NCBI GenBank assembly: GCA_003220855.1
Contig: QHTP01000145.1
Coordinates: 1-8,330 of the forward strand
Direction: 5' to 3'
Length of the DNA: 8,330 nt
Source of the DNA: Gemmatimonadota bacterium
Lineage (GTDB): Bacteria; Gemmatimonadota; Gemmatimonadetes; Gemmatimonadales; GWC2-71-9
Shown: positions 5,730 through 8,330 of the stretch, in pieces
Layout: each line of letters opens with the position of its first letter
How positions within the stretch are numbered: position 1 is the first letter of the stretch
Position numbers and translations under genes: made by a program
The notes under the pieces: generated by a model
What the model saw: the letters and a program-made list of their open reading frames with translations, nothing else
Databases searched by the model: none
What the model was told of the DNA's origin: nothing

Positions 5730-6659
5730 ATGGGGTCGCGGGAGCTGGAGCGGCGGGTGGAGGCGGCGCGCCGCTTCAACCGGTTCTACACGCGGCAGAT
5801 CGGCCTGCTGCGGCGCGGGGCGTACGACAGTCCGATGTCGCTGACGGAGGTGCGCGTCCTGTACGAGCTGGCGCACCGCGAGCAGCCGACGGCCACCGAG
5901 CTGGGCCGCGACCTGGATCTCGATGCGGGCTACCTGAGCCGCATCCTGCGCGGCTTCGAGAAGCGCGCCCTGGTCACCCGGACACGGTCCGCGGCCGACG
6001 GGCGCCGGAGCCACCTCGCCCTCACGGCGACGGGGCGCAAGGCGTTCGCCCCACTCGACGCCCGCTCGCACGACGAGGTGGCCGCGATGCTCGCCGGCCT
6101 GGCCCCCGCCGCGCAGGCCCGCGTCATCGCCGCGATGGATACGATCGAGCGGCTGCTCCGCGACGGCCCGCCGCCAGCCGCCGCGTATCTGCTCCGCCCC
6201 CCGCAGCCGGGCGACATGGGCTGGGTGGTGCACCGCCACGGCGCGGTGTACGCACGCGAGTACGGCTACGACGCACAGTTCGAGGCCTTGGTCGCGGAGA
6301 TCGTGGCGCGGTTCGTTCAACGCTTCGACCCGACACGGGAGCGCTGTTGGATCGCGGAACGGGACGGCACGGTCGTGGGATCGGTGTTCCTCGTGGCGCG
6401 ATCGGGCACGGTCGCCCAACTGCGCCTGCTGCTGGTCGAGCTACAGGCCCGTGGGTCGGGCCTCGGGACCCGCCTGGTCGACGAGTGCGTGCGCTTCGCC
6501 CGCCAGGCGGGCTACCGCAAGCTCATGCTCTGGACCCAGAGCGAGCTGCGCGCCGCGCGGCGGCTGTATCAGGCGGCCGGCTTTCGGGTGGTGCGCAAGG
6601 AGCGGAACCACAGTTTCGGCAAGGCGCTCGTGTCGGAGACGTGGGAGCTCGACCTGTGA
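5730..6659 (+). CDS. MarR-family regulator fused to a GNAT acetyltransferase
   Basis: A 309-residue two-domain protein. Residues about 1-145 are a MarR winged helix-turn-helix: dimerisation helices at the ends, recognition-helix region ATELGRDLDLDAGYLSRIL (55-73), and wing around SAADGRRSHLALT (87-99). Residues about 155-309 are a GNAT domain that begins with GDMGWVVHRHGAVYAREYGY. The acetyl-CoA pyrophosphate loop RGSGLG (R241, G244, G246) lies in motif A, and RRLYQAAGFRVVRKE (277-291) is the usual motif B end. This fused architecture is a known bacterial family and matches its usual length of about 300 residues. The acetyl acceptor is unknown. It probably represses itself and the divergent ABC exporter through the palindrome at 5692-5710; the GNAT part may detoxify a small molecule or modulate the regulator. 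DUF445 follows 46 bases later with its own candidate -10. Confidence 0.94.
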   Translation: MGSRELERRVEAARRFNRFYTRQIGLLRRGAYDSPMSLTEVRVLYELAHREQPTATELGRDLDLDAGYLSRILRGFEKRALVTRTRSAADGRRSHLALTATGRKAFAPLDARSHDEVAAMLAGLAPAAQARVIAAMDTIERLLRDGPPPAAAYLLRPPQPGDMGWVVHRHGAVYAREYGYDAQFEALVAEIVARFVQRFDPTRERCWIAERDGTVVGSVFLVARSGTVAQLRLLLVELQARGSGLGTRLVDECVRFARQAGYRKLMLWTQSELRAARRLYQAAGFRVVRKERNHSFGKALVSETWELDL

Positions 6660-6689
6660 CCCTCGGGGAAATCACGCGGGCGTCAGCGC

Positions 6690-6695
6690 TATCTT
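6690..6695 (+). promoter_or_regulatory. Candidate -10 hexamer of the DUF445 gene
   Basis: The sequence reads TATCTT, identical to the hexamer before otsA, and ends 10 bases ahead of the ATG at 6706. No convincing -35 and no Shine-Dalgarno sequence lie in the 46-base gap after the MarR-GNAT stop codon. A very short leader is implied if it is used. Confidence 0.4.
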
Positions 6696-6705
6696 AGTCG
6701 GTGAC

Positions 6706-7974
6706 ATGACGGCCGCCCCGTCCCCGTGGTCGCGGCCGGACGATGCCGTCCGGCAGGCGCAGCTCGACGCGATGAAGCGACAGGCCACCGGCCTGCTCGC
6801 GCTCGCGGCGGTGGTGTTCGTCGGGGCGAGCCTGTACGAGGGACGGTACCCGTGGCTCGGGTACGTGCGCGCCACGGCGGAAGCGTCGCTGGTCGGCGGC
6901 CTGGCGGACTGGTTCGCCGTGACGGCCTTGTTCCGCCATCCCCTGGGTCTCCCGATCCCGCACACCGCCATCGTGGCCACCCGCAAGGAGCGGATCGGCC
7001 GGATCCTGGGGACCTTCGTGCAGAGTCACTTCCTGTCGCGCGAGGTGGTCGCCGCCAACCTGCGTGCGGTGCGTCCCGCGGAGCGCGCCGCCCGGTGGCT
7101 CGCCGACCCGGAGCACGGCCGGCGGATCGCGCGCCAGGTCGCGAGCGGCGTCGCGAAGACGCTCGACACCCTGCCCGACGCCGACGTCCGCGCCCTGGTG
7201 CACCAGGTCGTGAGCGCCCGGCTGCAGGCCACGCAGGTGGCGCCCACGCTCGGCAAGACGCTGGCGCTGGTGCTGGCGGACGACCGCCACCAGGGGCTGC
7301 TCAACGAGGCCGTGCGCTTCGCCGCCCAGGCGGTGCACGACAACCGCGACGTGATTCGCGAAAAGGTGCGGGCCGAGAGTCCGTGGTGGGTGCCGGGCGT
7401 GGTGGACGACCAGATCTACCAGCGCATCATCGTCACCGTCGAGGGACTGCTGCGGGACATCGGCGCCCGGCCGGATCACCCGCTGCGCGCGGCGTTCGAT
7501 ACCGCGCTACGGGACTTCGTCGACCGCCTGCAGCACGCACCCGACGTCATCGCCCGGGCGGAAGCGCTCAAGCAGGAATGGCTCGCCGATCCCGCGATCG
7601 CCGACCTGTCCGCCCGGCTGTGGGAGGCGATGCGGCGCGCCATCGTCGCCTACGCTACGCGGGCGGACGGCGCGGCGCCCGGACCGCTCGAGCGCGGCCT
7701 CAGCGAGTTCGGCGCGGCCCTGCTCGCGAACGACGCCCTCCTCGCCGAGCTCGACGACCTGGTCATCGACCTCACGGCCTCCGTGGTGGAGCGCTACCGA
7801 CACGAAATCGGCGACCTGATCGCCCAGACCGTCGCCGGCTGGGACCCGGAGGCGACGGCGCGGCGGTTCGAGCTGGCTGTCGGACGGGACCTGCAGTTCG
7901 TGCGCATCAACGGCACGCTCGTGGGAGGCCTGGTCGGGCTGCTGATCTACACGGTCTGGCACCTCTGGCACTGA
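6706..7974 (+). CDS. DUF445 family membrane-anchored protein (YjiN-like)
   Basis: A 422-residue protein, close to E. coli YjiN (about 426). Family hallmarks are visible at both ends: LVGGLADWFAVTALFRHPLG and IPHTAIVATRKERIG (about 62-98), and the C-terminal RDLQFVRINGTLVGGLVGLLIY (about 394-415). One hydrophobic segment lies at about 27-43 and a second closes the protein at about 402-420. The 300 residues between are charged and helical. This suggests both ends in the membrane and a large soluble middle. The biochemical role of the family is not established. The start at 6706 was chosen because the N-terminus then resembles family members and follows the TATCTT element; the open frame continues back into the MarR-GNAT gene, but that part overlaps it in another frame and is not credible. 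It may be read through from the regulator gene, but nothing ties the functions together. Confidence 0.93.
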   Translation: MTAAPSPWSRPDDAVRQAQLDAMKRQATGLLALAAVVFVGASLYEGRYPWLGYVRATAEASLVGGLADWFAVTALFRHPLGLPIPHTAIVATRKERIGRILGTFVQSHFLSREVVAANLRAVRPAERAARWLADPEHGRRIARQVASGVAKTLDTLPDADVRALVHQVVSARLQATQVAPTLGKTLALVLADDRHQGLLNEAVRFAAQAVHDNRDVIREKVRAESPWWVPGVVDDQIYQRIIVTVEGLLRDIGARPDHPLRAAFDTALRDFVDRLQHAPDVIARAEALKQEWLADPAIADLSARLWEAMRRAIVAYATRADGAAPGPLERGLSEFGAALLANDALLAELDDLVIDLTASVVERYRHEIGDLIAQTVAGWDPEATARRFELAVGRDLQFVRINGTLVGGLVGLLIYTVWHLWH

Positions 7975-7981
7975 GGCCGCG

Positions 7982-8330
7982 TCACCGTGGCACCGGTAGC
8001 CCGCTCGGCACCGCGGCCGGAACGAGGGCGCTCAAGTCCCGGGCCGACGGATCCGTGAGCGACTTGAGAAATGCCACGACGTCGCTCAATTCGTCGTCCG
8101 TGAGGTGGAGCGGTGTACGCAACCGGAAATCCAGCGCCCGGATCACGGAATCGATGGTGGCGGCGTCGCCGTGGTAGCTGGCGCGCAGCGCCGGCTCGAG
8201 CTGCGAGGCGTCGTACGTCTGGAGCGCGAGCGGCACGTCATTGTAGTGGCGCAGCACGGCTTCGAGCGTCGGGAACGCGCCGTCGTGCATGTACGGGGCC
8301 GTGAGCTCGACGTTGCGCAGCGGCGCCACG
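7982..8330 (-). CDS. Di-heme cytochrome c peroxidase / MauG-type protein, C-terminal part
   Basis: The visible last 115 residues include APLRNVELTAPYMHDGAFPTLEAVLRHY, which matches the conserved TLRNVxLTAPYMHDG(R/A)F(P/A)TLEEVxxHY stretch of bacterial di-heme cytochrome c peroxidases and MauG relatives. Near the end is LTDDELSDVVAFLKSLTD, the usual closing helix of the second cytochrome c domain. These periplasmic proteins reduce hydrogen peroxide or carry out other heme-based oxidations. No CxxCH heme motif is in the visible part; both would lie beyond the right edge, together with the signal peptide, so the precise subfamily cannot be decided. The frame has no start in the window (the GTG at 8329 is internal). 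It converges on the DUF445 gene with a 7-base gap and no clear terminator between them. Confidence 0.88.
   Translation of the reverse strand, partial: VAPLRNVELTAPYMHDGAFPTLEAVLRHYNDVPLALQTYDASQLEPALRASYHGDAATIDSVIRALDFRLRTPLHLTDDELSDVVAFLKSLTDPSARDLSALVPAAVPSGLPVPR

Noticed and set aside
3963..6419. An 818-codon open frame on the minus strand covering the ABC exporter and the start of the MarR-GNAT gene
   Set aside because: It runs out of frame through the exporter gene and antisense through the regulator. The product is low-complexity Arg/Ala/Gly/Pro-rich, while the real frames there carry intact motifs.
6451..6705. Upstream extension of the DUF445 reading frame into the MarR-GNAT gene
   Set aside because: The frame is open back to 6451, but the extra residues overlap the conserved GNAT motif A region in another frame and have no resemblance to DUF445 proteins. 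The ATG at 6706 gives a normal family length.
7951..7974. Direct repeat CTGGCAC-CT-CTGGCAC near the end of DUF445
   Set aside because: It encodes the final Trp-His-Leu-Trp-His residues. The repeat follows from the repeated amino acids and is too short to suggest an attachment site or mobile element.
7975..8000. Possible terminator between the convergent DUF445 and cytochrome genes
   Set aside because: Only a 4-bp stem (ACCG with CGGT) and no T-run are visible, and the gap is 7 bases; not enough to call.
6726..8177. A 483-codon plus-strand frame overlapping DUF445 and running into the cytochrome gene
   Set aside because: It is the alternative frame of DUF445, Arg/Pro/Gly-rich without motifs, and then crosses antisense into the peroxidase end.

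Overview
The window is GC-rich bacterial chromosomal DNA with tightly packed genes, no RNA genes, no mobile elements and no CRISPR. The strongest taxonomic hints are the very high GC content, the near absence of Shine-Dalgarno sequences, and TAnnnT hexamers lying only 5-12 bases upstream of start codons. Together with the gene content these fit a soil-type, Gram-negative lineage such as Gemmatimonadota, but this is a weak inference. No marker gene in the window settles it.

Left half, minus strand (1-5650). Read in the direction of transcription, the order is: an MsbA-like ABC exporter (5650 to 3785); an AI-2E/PerM-type membrane permease (3738 to 2749); a perfect hairpin followed by a T-run that looks like a terminator (2714-2683); a trehalose-6-phosphate synthase with an unusual membrane-anchored, sensor-like N-terminus (2652 to 379); and a trehalose-6-phosphate phosphatase (382 to beyond the left edge). 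Synthase and phosphatase overlap by the four bases ATGA. They form a complete two-step OtsA/OtsB route from UDP-glucose and glucose-6-phosphate to trehalose, an osmotic and desiccation protectant.

Divergent control region (5651-5729). A MarR-GNAT fusion regulator is transcribed to the right, away from the ABC exporter. Between them lies a 19-base palindrome, TA-n-TTGAC-nnn-GTCAA-n-TA, which overlaps the likely -35 box of the regulator gene and sits just upstream of the likely exporter promoter. This is the layout of a MarR repressor that controls itself and a neighbouring efflux pump.

Right end (6706-8330). A DUF445 (YjiN-like) membrane-anchored protein on the plus strand converges, with a 7-base gap, on the C-terminal end of a di-heme cytochrome c peroxidase/MauG-type protein that enters from the right edge on the minus strand.

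Most of the window is ordinary core and accessory metabolism. The points most worth a second look are the membrane/sensor module fused to the trehalose synthase, the MarR-GNAT/ABC divergent unit with its operator, and the repeated placement of -10-like hexamers almost on top of the start codons.
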